Below are positions 56,106-64,000 of a stretch of DNA of 64,000 bases, piece after piece. The stretch's first letter is position 1. The number at the start of each line of letters is the position of its first letter. A program made the position numbers and the translations under genes. The DNA lies in the NCBI RefSeq assembly GCF_001542815.1, contig NZ_CP006992.1:1803501-1867500 (forward strand), in the 5' to 3' direction. Below the pieces are notes generated by a model that searched no databases, had not been told where the DNA came from, and saw only the letters and a list, made by a program, of their open reading frames with translations. Origin of the DNA: Methylobacterium sp. AMS5 (GTDB lineage Bacteria > Pseudomonadota > Alphaproteobacteria > Rhizobiales > Beijerinckiaceae).

Positions 56106-57005
56106 TCAGAGATCGAGGGTCAGCCCGTCATGGGCGACGGTCCAGCCACGCGCCTCGACGCTGGCGCGCTCCGGCGAGTCCTCGATCAGGACCGGATTCG
56201 TGTTGTTGATGTGAATCAAAACCCGGCGGCCGATCTCGACATCGGCGAAGGAGGCGATCGAGCCGGTCTCGCCGTTGATCTGAATATGCCCCATGCGCCA
56301 GCCGGTCTTGGTGCCGACACCCGCGCGGATCATGTCGTCGTCCTCCAGCACCGTGCCGTCGAACAGGAGCGCGTCGGCCCCCGCGACGCGGGCTTTCAGA
56401 TCCTCCGTCACCCGGGCGCAGCCGGGGATATAGGCGAGGCGCTTGCCTCCGGCCTCGATCATCGTGCCGACGGTGGTTTCGGTCTCCGCCCCGATCTCCA
56501 TCGAGGCGTCCTCCAGCCAGAGCGGCACCTTGCCGGGGACGGAGAACAGCGTCACCGAGAGGCCGGGCACCGGCTCGAAGGTCTCGTTGAGGGCGATCGT
56601 CTGCCGCTTCACCACCTCGGCGGCCATCACGTCGAAGACGCGGTTGTCGGAGACGGAGGCCAGGATGCCGGGCGTGGCGTAGAGCGTGAAGGGCTGGCCC
56701 TCACGCAGGGTCAGAAGGCCCGCGACGTGATCGACATCGCCATTGGTCAGCAGCACCGCGTGGATCGGCGAGTGGCGCAGGCCCTGCCGCGGGTGCATCT
56801 GCGGATTGGCCTGGATCTGCTGGCGGATGTCGGGGGAGGCGTTCAGCAGGAGCCAGCGTTCCCCGTCAGGGGAGACCGCGATGCTCGACTGCGTGCGTGG
56901 CTTGACGCGAGGATCACCCGCCCAGGCCATAGAACAGATGGAGCAGCGGCAATTCCATTGAGGAACGCCGCCGCCCGCGGCCGAACCGAGGATCACGACA
57001 TGCAT
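56106..57005 (-). CDS. pqqB: PQQ biosynthesis protein PqqB
   Basis: This 299-aa metallo-beta-lactamase-fold protein has the PqqB start MHVVILGSAAGGGVPQWNCR with the CxC...C zinc cluster (NCRCSICS), LLNASPDIRQQI, LTNGDVDHVAGLLTLREGQPF and IHINNTNPVL. PqqB hydroxylates the cross-linked di-amino-acid intermediate. A 167-bp gap separates it from pqqC/D; it contains an AT-rich patch (TTATTTTTAAATG at 55981-55993) that may be a second promoter. Confidence 0.97.
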   Translation of the reverse strand: MHVVILGSAAGGGVPQWNCRCSICSMAWAGDPRVKPRTQSSIAVSPDGERWLLLNASPDIRQQIQANPQMHPRQGLRHSPIHAVLLTNGDVDHVAGLLTLREGQPFTLYATPGILASVSDNRVFDVMAAEVVKRQTIALNETFEPVPGLSVTLFSVPGKVPLWLEDASMEIGAETETTVGTMIEAGGKRLAYIPGCARVTEDLKARVAGADALLFDGTVLEDDDMIRAGVGTKTGWRMGHIQINGETGSIASFADVEIGRRVLIHINNTNPVLIEDSPERASVEARGWTVAHDGLTLDL

Positions 57006-57053
57006 GGTGAGAACCCGCTGATGTCTGCGCCCTGCGGCCCGGCTCGAAACACC

Positions 57054-57143
57054 TTAGTTGAAGGTGTCGATCTCGGCCGACTCGTAGCTCGTGACTTCCA
57101 TGCCGACGCAGATCTCGGAAACGATGGGGGCAGCCCACTTCAT
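57054..57143 (-). CDS. pqqA: PQQ precursor peptide PqqA
   Basis: This 29-residue peptide contains the conserved Glu-x3-Tyr pair as EVTSY at residues 16-20. These two residues are cross-linked by PqqE to become the PQQ ring system. The length and motif match M. extorquens PqqA. ATG 57143 follows GAGGAG. It is far shorter than usual gene-length cutoffs. pqqB follows after 48 bp. Confidence 0.97.
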   Translation of the reverse strand: MKWAAPIVSEICVGMEVTSYESAEIDTFN

Positions 57144-57365
57144 GGTGTTTCTCCTCGACTTTATGGAACGCCGGCACCCTTCGATCCCATTGATTAAGAG
57201 GATCGTAAGATACTGGCGACGCACTCGTTTTCGCACGCTGGAGGTATATCGCCAATTCCGGCCCCGCCTGCAAGAGCCAGCTTGCCGTTTCTTCCCAAAG
57301 TTCGCGTGAGGAGGCGGGGTAGACTTTCGTTTAACGCCAGTGGCCGGAGCGAAATGCCGCGGGGG

Positions 57366-58073
57366 TCAGTGGCGAAAATCCTGGCCGCGCAGATCGAGCA
57401 TGAAGCCCTTGCCGCGCACCGTGACGATCACCGGACCGCCCAGCCGCACGAAATCCGAGAGCTTCGAGCGCAGGTAGCCGACATAGACATCGACCACGTT
57501 GAGGGAGAGGCCCCCCTGGCTCGCCCACAGCCGGTCGAAGATCTCGCCGCGCGAGATCGGCCGGTTCACCTCCTGCATCAGCAGGGCGAGCAGCTCCGCC
57601 TCCCGCGGGGTGAGCCGGGCCGAGGCCTCGCCGAAGCTGACCTGACGGATGTTGACGTCGAGGGTCAGCCGGCCTGCGGTGAAGACGGTGCGCGGGGTGT
57701 CCGCCTCGCGGCGGCGCAGCAGGTGGACTTGGAGCCGGGCCAGCAGTTCGTCGAACACGAACGGCTTGACGATGTAGTCGTCGGCGCCGAGCGCCAGTCC
57801 CTCGGCCCGGTCGCGCACCTCGTCGCGGGCGCTCAAGAAAAGGATCGCGCCGGGATAGCCGCCCTCGCGCAAGCTGCGGCAGACGTCGTGGCCGGAGCCG
57901 TCGGGCAGGGTGATGTCGAGCACCACCGCCTCCGGCGCCTCGTCGCGGGCGGCACTCAACGCGTCCTCGACCCGGCCGGCCACGCCGACGGAAAACCCTT
58001 CCGCCTCCAGGCCGCGCGCCAGGATGCCGCGGATGTCGATATCATCTTCAACGATCAATACGCGCGTCGTCAT
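57366..58073 (-). CDS. mxbM: OmpR-family response regulator, probably MxbM
   Basis: This 235-aa regulator has a receiver (VLIVEDDIDIRGILARGLEAEG, phospho-Asp in AVVLDITLPDGSG, Lys in DDYIVKPF) and a C-terminal winged helix (RLTPREAELLALLMQEVNRPISR, VDVYVGYLRSKLSD). It overlaps the sensor gene by 4 bp. The position, next to pqqA in the methylotrophy island, matches the MxbDM pair that is needed for methanol oxidation gene expression in AM1; the symbol rests on that context. Confidence 0.85.
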   Translation of the reverse strand: MTTRVLIVEDDIDIRGILARGLEAEGFSVGVAGRVEDALSAARDEAPEAVVLDITLPDGSGHDVCRSLREGGYPGAILFLSARDEVRDRAEGLALGADDYIVKPFVFDELLARLQVHLLRRREADTPRTVFTAGRLTLDVNIRQVSFGEASARLTPREAELLALLMQEVNRPISRGEIFDRLWASQGGLSLNVVDVYVGYLRSKLSDFVRLGGPVIVTVRGKGFMLDLRGQDFRH

Positions 58074-59704
58074 GCGGCGCCGATCCTCTCGTGTCCTGCC
58101 CCGTAGGATTCCGGCGCGACGCCATCGTCGAGCGAGGGCAGGTCGATCACCACCCGGGCGCCGCCGTGTTCGGCTCCGCCGAGGCTGATCGCGCCATCAT
58201 GGCGCTCAACGACCCATCGCGCCAGAGCTAAACCTATGCCGAATCCCGCTTCTCCCGATCGGGCCTCGCGGCGGAAGCGTTCGAACAGCCCGTCCCCGCC
58301 CGCGGGGAAGCCGGGGCCGTCATCGTCGATGGTGATCAGCGCCCGGCTGCCCTGCGGCGTGTCGTGCTCGCTCAGCGAGACGGTGATGCGGGTCAGGCCG
58401 GTGGCGTGGCGCAGCGCGTTGTCGATCAGGCTCTCGACAACCTGGCGGAGCCATTCCGGATCGGCGGCGATCTCGATGTCGTGGTCGCCCGGTTCCAGCA
58501 CCAGCTCGACCCGGCGGCGGGCGGCCTCCGAGCCGGCGCTGTCGACGGCGTCGGTCAGCACCTCGACGGCGCTCACGGCGCGCCGGTCGAGCTCGATCTG
58601 GCCGGATTCCGAGCGGGCCACACGAAGCAGATCCTCGACCCGTCGCTTGAGGCGCTGGGCCCGTTTGCGGATGGTGGTGAAGACCGGTCCGTACTCCACG
58701 GTTCGGCCGGCGGCGCGCTCCGCCGAGCGCTGGGCGAGGTCGCACTCACCCAGGATGACGGTGAGCGGGGTGCGCAACTCGTGGCTGACATCGGCGAAGA
58801 AGCGGCGCCGGGAGCGGTCCACCATCTCCAGCCGCTCGTTGGCCGCGCGCAGGTCGGCGGTGCGGGCCTCCACCGTGTCCTCCAGGGCGGCCCGGTCGGC
58901 GGCGAGCCGGCCCTCGCGGCGGGCGAGGCGCGCCGCCATGCGGTTGAAGTTCGCGACCAGAAGCCCGAGTTCGTCGCGGGTCTCGACCGAGAGCCGGGTC
59001 TCGAGCGCGCCGCTGCCGACGGCCCCGGCCGCCCGGCGGATCTCCTCGATGCGCGCCAGCGTCGGCCGTGTGACCGAACGGTAGAGCACCCCGACGAAGG
59101 CGAGCGCCAGCACCGTTGCGGCCAGCGCGGCGGCGGTGAGCCGCCGTGAAAGGGTTCGGGCCGCCTCGGAGCCGGCGGTCATGCTGCGCCGCTCCGCCTC
59201 GATCAGCAGGGAGAGTGGCGGTCCCGTCATGGCGCCGAAGGCGTTGAGCGCGCCCTGCATCGCCGTCTTGCGACGGTCGGGATCGGTTTCGCGCCGCACC
59301 AGGGTGACCTGACGGTCGAGCATCGCGCGGGCCGCGCGCACATTGGCGAGCGGCCGGGTGCGGGCGACGTACTGGATCCGGTCCTCCAGGTTGGCGCTGG
59401 TCGCCATGCCGTTGCCGATGGCGTCATCGACATGGTTGAGCGCCTGATCGACCCGGTCGCGGGTCACCGACAGGGCCTCGGGCGGCGCGTCCGGATTGCC
59501 GACGCTGTCGATGGCGGCAAAGCCGTACTGCGCCAGCCGTCCCGACAGTTCCGCCAGAAGCTCCAGCCGGTGCTGGGCGGCCAGCGTGCGTTCGATGACG
59601 TTCTCGGTCAGCCGGATCGACCACAAAACGCCGGTCGCCGCCAGCAGGGCGATCAGCGCCGTGCCGCCGAGCAGGAGGGCGAACCGAACTCTCAGCGAAC
59701 GCAT
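58070..59704 (-). CDS. mxbD: sensor histidine kinase, probably MxbD
   Basis: This 544-aa kinase has two TM helices (FALLLGGTALIALLAATGVLW and LTAAALAATVLALAFVGVLY) around a helical periplasmic domain of about 150 residues, then HAMP, coiled coil, the H-box FFADVSHELRTPLTVILGECDLA and ATPase motifs (SLIDNALRHAT, DDDGPGFPAGG, FGIGLALARWVVERHDG). It partners the regulator gene that it overlaps. Identity with MxbD is inferred from location and partner. The periplasmic domain has no recognised ligand-binding motif. Confidence 0.85.
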   Translation of the reverse strand: MRSLRVRFALLLGGTALIALLAATGVLWSIRLTENVIERTLAAQHRLELLAELSGRLAQYGFAAIDSVGNPDAPPEALSVTRDRVDQALNHVDDAIGNGMATSANLEDRIQYVARTRPLANVRAARAMLDRQVTLVRRETDPDRRKTAMQGALNAFGAMTGPPLSLLIEAERRSMTAGSEAARTLSRRLTAAALAATVLALAFVGVLYRSVTRPTLARIEEIRRAAGAVGSGALETRLSVETRDELGLLVANFNRMAARLARREGRLAADRAALEDTVEARTADLRAANERLEMVDRSRRRFFADVSHELRTPLTVILGECDLAQRSAERAAGRTVEYGPVFTTIRKRAQRLKRRVEDLLRVARSESGQIELDRRAVSAVEVLTDAVDSAGSEAARRRVELVLEPGDHDIEIAADPEWLRQVVESLIDNALRHATGLTRITVSLSEHDTPQGSRALITIDDDGPGFPAGGDGLFERFRREARSGEAGFGIGLALARWVVERHDGAISLGGAEHGGARVVIDLPSLDDGVAPESYGAGHERIGAA

Positions 59705-59812
59705 GGTCTCCCTCTCCGCCGCGGTGGCGGCGGGCGGACCATGTCACCGCCGGGGCGGGGTCTCAAGCCGGCTCGCATTGCCGGCTTTTCCCGGCCCGCT
59801 CGCAGGTCGCTC

Positions 59813-60019
59813 CTACAGGTCGTTCGGCAGGCTGGCCTTGGGGGCGCAGCGCCAGCTCTTCACGTGATAGTCCGGATGCTCCTCCTGCCACGCCGCGAGC
59901 GTGCTCTGCGAGTTGCGCAGACACAGGAAGGGGTTCGGATTGTCGTAGTTCAGGTTGATCCGCTCGTCGTGGCACTTCGCCGGCTGGGCGATCAGGCAGA
60001 CGGACAGGAGCAGGAACAT
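59813..60019 (-). CDS. small secreted protein between fhcC and mxbD
   Basis: This 68-aa protein has a short signal peptide (MFLLLSVCLIAQPAKC) and a mature part with HDERINLNYDNPNPFLCLRNSQSTLAAWQEEHPDYHVKSWRCAP. It contains two Cys after the signal. The aromatic, polar composition is protein-like and differs from shadow frames. I do not recognise a family. It lies on the same strand as the fhc and mxbD genes. Confidence 0.65.
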   Translation of the reverse strand: MFLLLSVCLIAQPAKCHDERINLNYDNPNPFLCLRNSQSTLAAWQEEHPDYHVKSWRCAPKASLPNDL

Positions 60020-60128
60020 GCGCGCGGCCTCGGCTCGGAGGGGGCGCGGTCGGCTCGACCGGATCGGTGTCCCGCGCCTCTGATCCGAGGCAAGGTGGGA
60101 GAATCCGGCAGGCCGGCAAGTCATTTTT

Positions 60129-60160
60129 CTGCGACTTGCCGGCGGCTTTCGGAAAAATCG
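60129..60160 (+). repeat. repeat family C, partial copy
   Basis: GCGACTTGCCGGCGGCTTTC followed by GGAAAAATCG matches the right half of the copies at 27077 and 38517. It lies directly after the fhcC stop. Confidence 0.45.
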
Positions 60161-60167
60161 TGCCGGA

Positions 60168-60965
60168 TCAGGCCGGCACGAACAGTTCGCCCTTGCCGAG
60201 CGTCGCGAGATCGCCGGAGTAGCGCCGCAGCGTGCCGCCGAGGAGACTGGCCTGCGCCGCGCCGAGATGCTTGAGGCTCTGGGCCAGCAGCCGGATGAAG
60301 ACGAGGTCGGGGGTGCCGGTCTCGACGAAGGTCGGCAGCAGGGTGCCGTGGCTGCCCGCGACCAGTGTGCCGCGGCGCATGCCGTAACCCGGATGGTCGC
60401 CCAGCGCGCCGGAGACGAGGATCGTGCCCGCGATCATGCGCGAGCCGGCGTAAGCACCGGCCGAACCCGCCAGGATCATGCCCCGGCGCATGCGGTCGCC
60501 GAGATGGTCGCCGGCCGCGCCCTTGATGACGAGCGTCGCGCCGTCGAGCCCGGCCTTGGCGGCGTAGACGGCGCCGCCCGCGTGGTCGCCGGCATCGCCT
60601 TGAATCGTGATCGTGCCGCCGGTCGCACCCGTGCCGGCATAGGGGCCGGCGGAGCCCGTCACCGTGAGCGAGCCGGCCGCCATGCCTTCGCCGAGGCGCT
60701 GGCCGACATCGCCCTCGACCCGGATCGAGCCTTGCGAGAGCGCCGCACCCACCCGGTCGAGCCGGGACGAGCCGCCCTCGATCACGAGGCTGTCGGAGCC
60801 GTCGAGGCTGATCTCGAACACGTCGCCGAGGGTCAGGCCGCGGCGGCTCGTGCCGATGGCGAGCTTGCCCGCCTCGGCTTCGGACAATCCGCTCAGGGCG
60901 AGGGGGGTGATGTTGAGAAGGTCGACCCGCTCCGGCAGATCACCGCGCAGTCTCAGCGTGCTCAT
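60168..60965 (-). CDS. fhcC: formyltransferase/hydrolase complex subunit C
   Basis: FhcC is a subunit of the complex that transfers the formyl group from formyl-H4MPT to methylofuran and hydrolyses it to formate. The 265-aa protein is a right-handed beta-helix related to the FwdC/GXGXG glutamate-synthase alpha domain, with repeating SAGPYAGTGATGGTITIQGDAGD, AGDHLGDRMRRGMIL and GYGMRRGTLVAG units. It overlaps fhcD by 4 bp and is the last gene of the leftward fhc unit. Confidence 0.95.
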   Translation of the reverse strand: MSTLRLRGDLPERVDLLNITPLALSGLSEAEAGKLAIGTSRRGLTLGDVFEISLDGSDSLVIEGGSSRLDRVGAALSQGSIRVEGDVGQRLGEGMAAGSLTVTGSAGPYAGTGATGGTITIQGDAGDHAGGAVYAAKAGLDGATLVIKGAAGDHLGDRMRRGMILAGSAGAYAGSRMIAGTILVSGALGDHPGYGMRRGTLVAGSHGTLLPTFVETGTPDLVFIRLLAQSLKHLGAAQASLLGGTLRRYSGDLATLGKGELFVPA

Positions 60966-61897
60966 GCAGCGGGTTTCTCCAACAGGTCGCGGAGGTGGTA
61001 GTGGTGCCGGCCGAGATTGCCGCCGTAATTGCCGGCGGTGACGGCGACGAGGCCGTGCTGTGCGCCGATCTCGGTGGCGGCGTGCAGCGCCGCGCGCATC
61101 GATTCGGCGACCGCCGCCGAGGTCAGGGCATCGATGACGATTTCCAGCACCACGCCGCATTCGGGCGGCAGCGCCGAGCCGGCCCGGCCCTTCAGCGTCG
61201 GGCAGTAGGCGTCGTTGGTCGAGGCCATCATGCCCTTGGTGCGCCCGCCGACCTTCGAGCCGGAGCGGACGATGCCACCGGGGAAGGGCAGGATCGCGCC
61301 GGGGATGGCTTTCGCCGCCTCGACCGCGATCTCGGCGACGATGAGCGTGTCGGCATGCTTGCGGCCGAGGAACAGCAGGTTGCCGCCGCCGACCGCGCCG
61401 TTGACCGCGCGCACCGAATCCTCGCACAGGAACTCGCCGTCCATGACGGGGATGCGCCAGTAGCGGCGCATCTTGCCCTCATGGTCGGGCAGGCGCTTGG
61501 CGAGCGCGAAGCCGTCGCCGAAATAGCGGATCGCGCCGCCGAGCTTGATCTTGGTCGGCCCCTCGACGCCGGCAAAGCAGGCTGTGCCGGGGCAGGTGAG
61601 GATGCACTGGCCGACGCGCTTGAGGAGCTGGTCCTTCAGCCCGTTCGGCTCGAAGCCGAACAGCAGGATGCGCACGCCCGGGCGTCCGTCCGGCGTCTCG
61701 TCGGGGGAGAGTTCGGCATCGATGCCGGCCTCGGCGCCGCAGCCGATCACCGAGGTGGCGAAGCCCGTCATCACCGTCGCCGCGATCATCGCCCATTTCG
61801 GCGTGTCGTTGGTGACGATGATCGCGGTGCCCGCGACGTCGAAGGCCTCGGCGAAGGTATCCTCGACCTTGATGCCGTTGAGGGTGAAGTCGCTCAT
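60962..61897 (-). CDS. fhcD: formylmethanofuran:H4MPT formyltransferase subunit
   Basis: FhcD (Ftr homologue) performs the formyl transfer between H4MPT and methylofuran. The 311-aa protein starts MSDFTLNGIKVEDTFAEAFD and has CGAEAGIDAELSPDETPDGRPGV, GGAIRYFGDGFALAKRL, VNGAVGGGNLLFLGRKHADTL and PFPGGIVRSGSKVGGRTKGMMAS. The length equals that of the AM1 protein. It follows fhcA by 25 bp. Confidence 0.96.
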   Translation of the reverse strand: MSDFTLNGIKVEDTFAEAFDVAGTAIIVTNDTPKWAMIAATVMTGFATSVIGCGAEAGIDAELSPDETPDGRPGVRILLFGFEPNGLKDQLLKRVGQCILTCPGTACFAGVEGPTKIKLGGAIRYFGDGFALAKRLPDHEGKMRRYWRIPVMDGEFLCEDSVRAVNGAVGGGNLLFLGRKHADTLIVAEIAVEAAKAIPGAILPFPGGIVRSGSKVGGRTKGMMASTNDAYCPTLKGRAGSALPPECGVVLEIVIDALTSAAVAESMRAALHAATEIGAQHGLVAVTAGNYGGNLGRHHYHLRDLLEKPAA

Positions 61898-61922
61898 CGA
61901 TTCGATTCCATCACCCTCGACA

Positions 61923-63569
61923 TCACGCCCGGCACGCCACGTCTTCGAACGTCCCGGTATTCTCCGGGAAGGCGGCGTCCGGCACCGCGAAGGTGTCGAG
62001 CCCGGCGCCGAAGCGGTCCTGCAGGTAGCTCTCGGCGCGCTTTTCCATGCCGGCATCGGCCTCGACGTCGAGGCTGAGCGTCTTGCCCGCGAACCAAGCG
62101 ACGACCTCGCCATCCTCGACGATCGGGCGGCCGTCCTTCAGCACGAGTTTCGCGCGCGAGAACATCGCCGTGCGATCCCGCTCGTCGCGGTAGATCGCGA
62201 CGTCGGCCTTGGCGCCCTCGCGCAGGTGGCCGCGATCGGTCAGGCCGAGCAGCTTGGCCGGACCCGAGCGGGTGAGCTGGGCGATTTCGCTGAAGCTGTA
62301 CTCGCGCTCGATCTTCGGCAGGCCGGAGCGTTCGCCGACGATCGCCGGCAGCGTCGCGATTTCCTTGGCGCGCTCTTCGGCATCCATCAGCAGGTGGATG
62401 ATGCGCGGGTATTCGGTGAAGACGCCGCCATTGGGGTGGTCGGTCGTCAGGATGGTGCGCTCGGGGTTCGAGGAGAGCAGCATCAATTCCAGGCCGATCG
62501 CCCATTGCAGCGACGAGACGGGGCCGCGCGGCCGATAGAGGAACGGCACCACGCCGCCGCCCTCGGCATCACCGGCCGAGATCACCCACTTCTTCGGCTT
62601 GGCGCCCTTGCGGCCGCCGAACTGGCGCAGGATGTCGAGCGAGATCGTCACCGTCTGGCCGAACACCACCTGACCCACGTCGTAGGTCGCGTTGGGGTGC
62701 GCCTCCATCGCCGCGTTGATCCGCTCGGCCGCCGAGCGGAAGCCGCCGGTCATCGGATTCTCGGGATCGACCACGCCGTAGGCGTAGAACTGGGCGTGGG
62801 CGAAGTGGATGCGCCGGCCTTCGGCCGCCTCCAAAGTCGCGACGAGCGAGTCGTCGGCGCCGGGCAGGCCGAGATTGTTGCAGTGGACGTGCAGCGGGTG
62901 CGGCACGCCGATCTCTTCCACCGCGTCGAGCAGCGCCGACATGATCGTGCGCGTCGAGAGCCCGTAGCAGGGGATCTCGTCGTCGAGGCTGAGCTTCAAC
63001 ACGCCGTCCTTGAAGGCCGAGGCGCCGCCCGCGTTGATGCACTTGACGCCCAGGCCCCGCGAATGGGCCAGCGTCTGCTGCACGAGGTCGCGCACAGCCT
63101 GCTTGCCCTCGCCGTCGCGCAGGAGCTGGAGCAGGTGATCGTCGTTGCCGAGCACCGCGAGGCCGCCGCGGTCGAGCAGCGGGATGTCGGCGAGTTCGAG
63201 ATGGGTCGCGAGCGCGTTCGAGGGCGGCAGCGCCGGCTCGACCGCCGTGGTGTAGCCCATCCGCGCGTAGTTGGCGCCGATCCAGCTTCCCGAGCCGCCG
63301 GCATGGGCGAAGGGATGGCCGTTGGGCGCGGATTCGCTGACGTAGAGGTCGGGCAGCAGCAGGCGGCTCATCACCACGTTGCCGCCGGCGATGTGCGAGT
63401 GCACCTCGACGCCGCCGGCCATCACCACGCAGCCCGTGGCGTCGATGGTTTGATCGGGGGCGCGCTCGCTCGGGGCGACGACGCGGCCATCCTCGATCCA
63501 GACGTCGCCGACGGCATCGCGCCCGGCTGTGGGATCGACCACCCGTCCACCGTGGATACGGGTCAGCAT
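61923..63569 (-). CDS. fhcA: formyltransferase/hydrolase complex subunit A
   Basis: FhcA is the hydrolytic subunit, an amidohydrolase related to archaeal FwdA/FmdA, which releases formate from formyl-methylofuran. The 548-aa protein has VMAGGVEVHSHIAGGNVVMSRLLLPDLY (HxH metal motif), HVHCNNLGLPGADDSLVATL, TTDHPNGGVFTEYPRIIHLLM and LGLTDRGHLREGAKADVAIY. In AM1 it carries a long polyglutamylated methylofuran. The start overlaps the end of fhcB. Confidence 0.96.
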   Translation of the reverse strand: MLTRIHGGRVVDPTAGRDAVGDVWIEDGRVVAPSERAPDQTIDATGCVVMAGGVEVHSHIAGGNVVMSRLLLPDLYVSESAPNGHPFAHAGGSGSWIGANYARMGYTTAVEPALPPSNALATHLELADIPLLDRGGLAVLGNDDHLLQLLRDGEGKQAVRDLVQQTLAHSRGLGVKCINAGGASAFKDGVLKLSLDDEIPCYGLSTRTIMSALLDAVEEIGVPHPLHVHCNNLGLPGADDSLVATLEAAEGRRIHFAHAQFYAYGVVDPENPMTGGFRSAAERINAAMEAHPNATYDVGQVVFGQTVTISLDILRQFGGRKGAKPKKWVISAGDAEGGGVVPFLYRPRGPVSSLQWAIGLELMLLSSNPERTILTTDHPNGGVFTEYPRIIHLLMDAEERAKEIATLPAIVGERSGLPKIEREYSFSEIAQLTRSGPAKLLGLTDRGHLREGAKADVAIYRDERDRTAMFSRAKLVLKDGRPIVEDGEVVAWFAGKTLSLDVEADAGMEKRAESYLQDRFGAGLDTFAVPDAAFPENTGTFEDVACRA

Positions 63570-64000
63570 GAGACACCCTTCTCGATGAGGCGGTCGCGGA
63601 TGCGGGTGAGCACGCCGGCCGCAGTCTCCGTTTCAGCCGGCGTCTTCGATGGATCGCTGGCCTCGGCATAGGCGATGACGCCGCGCCGGTCGTTCCAGAG
63701 AGCGCCGCCGACGCTCTGGCCGGGCACGCCCACGGTGATGACGACCTCCGCCGTCTCGCCCGCGGCCTCCTGAGAGCCCTCGCCGACGATGGCGATCGTC
63801 GGCAGGCTGCCGAGCCAGGCGGGGCGCGGGGCGGGAAGCGAGGCGAGCCACAGGGCGGCGTCGGCCTCGCCCTCGGCGATCTGGCGGGCGCTGTCGAAGC
63901 GCCAGGGATCGTGCTCGGGCTGATGCCGGCCGAAACCGACGCGGGGCGCCTGTCCCGTGGTCCAGGCGGAGAGCTGTACGGCGGCCCGGCCCTGGAACGG
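63563..64000 (-). CDS. fhcB: formyltransferase/hydrolase complex subunit B (C-terminal part)
   Basis: The last 145 codons of a leftward gene that runs off the right edge. The sequence ends AGVLTRIRDRLIEKGVSC and includes TVGVPGQSVGGALWNDRRGVIAY, typical of FhcB, the homologue of FwdB that lacks the metal and iron-sulfur sites of the archaeal enzyme. The stop overlaps the fhcA start by 7 bp, indicating coupled translation. Identified largely from position and its tail. Confidence 0.9.
   Translation of the reverse strand, partial: PFQGRAAVQLSAWTTGQAPRVGFGRHQPEHDPWRFDSARQIAEGEADAALWLASLPAPRPAWLGSLPTIAIVGEGSQEAAGETAEVVITVGVPGQSVGGALWNDRRGVIAYAEASDPSKTPAETETAAGVLTRIRDRLIEKGVSC

Overview
The window is a high-GC alphaproteobacterial chromosome segment, almost certainly from the Methylobacterium/Methylorubrum extorquens group. 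The diagnostic evidence is a serine-cycle cluster (sgaA, hprA, mtdA, fchA, mtkA, mtkB, ppc, mclA), a lanthanide-type methanol dehydrogenase set (xoxF, xoxG, xoxJ), a pqqA-pqqB-pqqC/D-pqqE operon with the fused pqqC/D gene typical of this genus, and the start of the methylofuran-linked formyltransferase/hydrolase genes (fhcC, fhcD, fhcA, fhcB). The extra lanthanide-binding Asp of XoxF falls at residue 320 with the start chosen here, which matches the published numbering for M. extorquens AM1 XoxF1.

Layout. 1-4.7 kb: a partial membrane acyltransferase, a secreted DUF4142 protein, a radical SAM protein, a GT2-like protein, a small membrane protein and rpmG. 4.7-9.6 kb: panB, then a four-gene leftward unit (Zn metallohydrolase, SoxYZ-like carrier, CXXCW rhodanese-like protein, thioredoxin) under a divergent TetR regulator; three of these belong to families named for their association with PQQ quinoproteins. 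9.6-28 kb: housekeeping and envelope genes (CobW GTPase, O-antigen-ligase-like protein with a hybrid kinase, ycjX/ycjF, lysA/lptM, rnhB, a glycosyltransferase, a metallophosphoesterase) interspersed with small secreted proteins.

28.6-39.6 kb is the rightward serine-cycle cluster, ending in a strong terminator after mclA. 39.7-43.8 kb is accessory metabolism (RidA, an Old Yellow Enzyme with a divergent LysR regulator, dienelactone hydrolase, pterin dehydratase). 44-46.6 kb is a NitT/TauT-type ABC transporter, followed by a 704-bp leader and xoxFGJ (47.3-50.7 kb). Leftward from the right edge run fhcB-A-D-C, a two-component pair (probably mxbD/mxbM), pqqA-B-C/D-E, two unnamed secreted-protein genes and folP-folB-folK. 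The last group meets xoxJ head-on at a bidirectional terminator.

Functionally, methanol is oxidised by PQQ-dependent XoxF with XoxG as electron acceptor, formaldehyde-level carbon passes the H4MPT/methylofuran branch through Fhc, and formate-derived C1 units are assimilated through FchA, MtdA and the serine cycle. The fol genes downstream of pqq could supply tetrahydrofolate.

Outside the genes, the striking structure is several families of dispersed palindromic repeats: an ~80-bp element with terminal inverted repeats (six copies), a ~110-bp element (three copies, all between serine-cycle genes) and a short ~45-bp element. No tRNA, rRNA, CRISPR array, IS element or prophage was seen.
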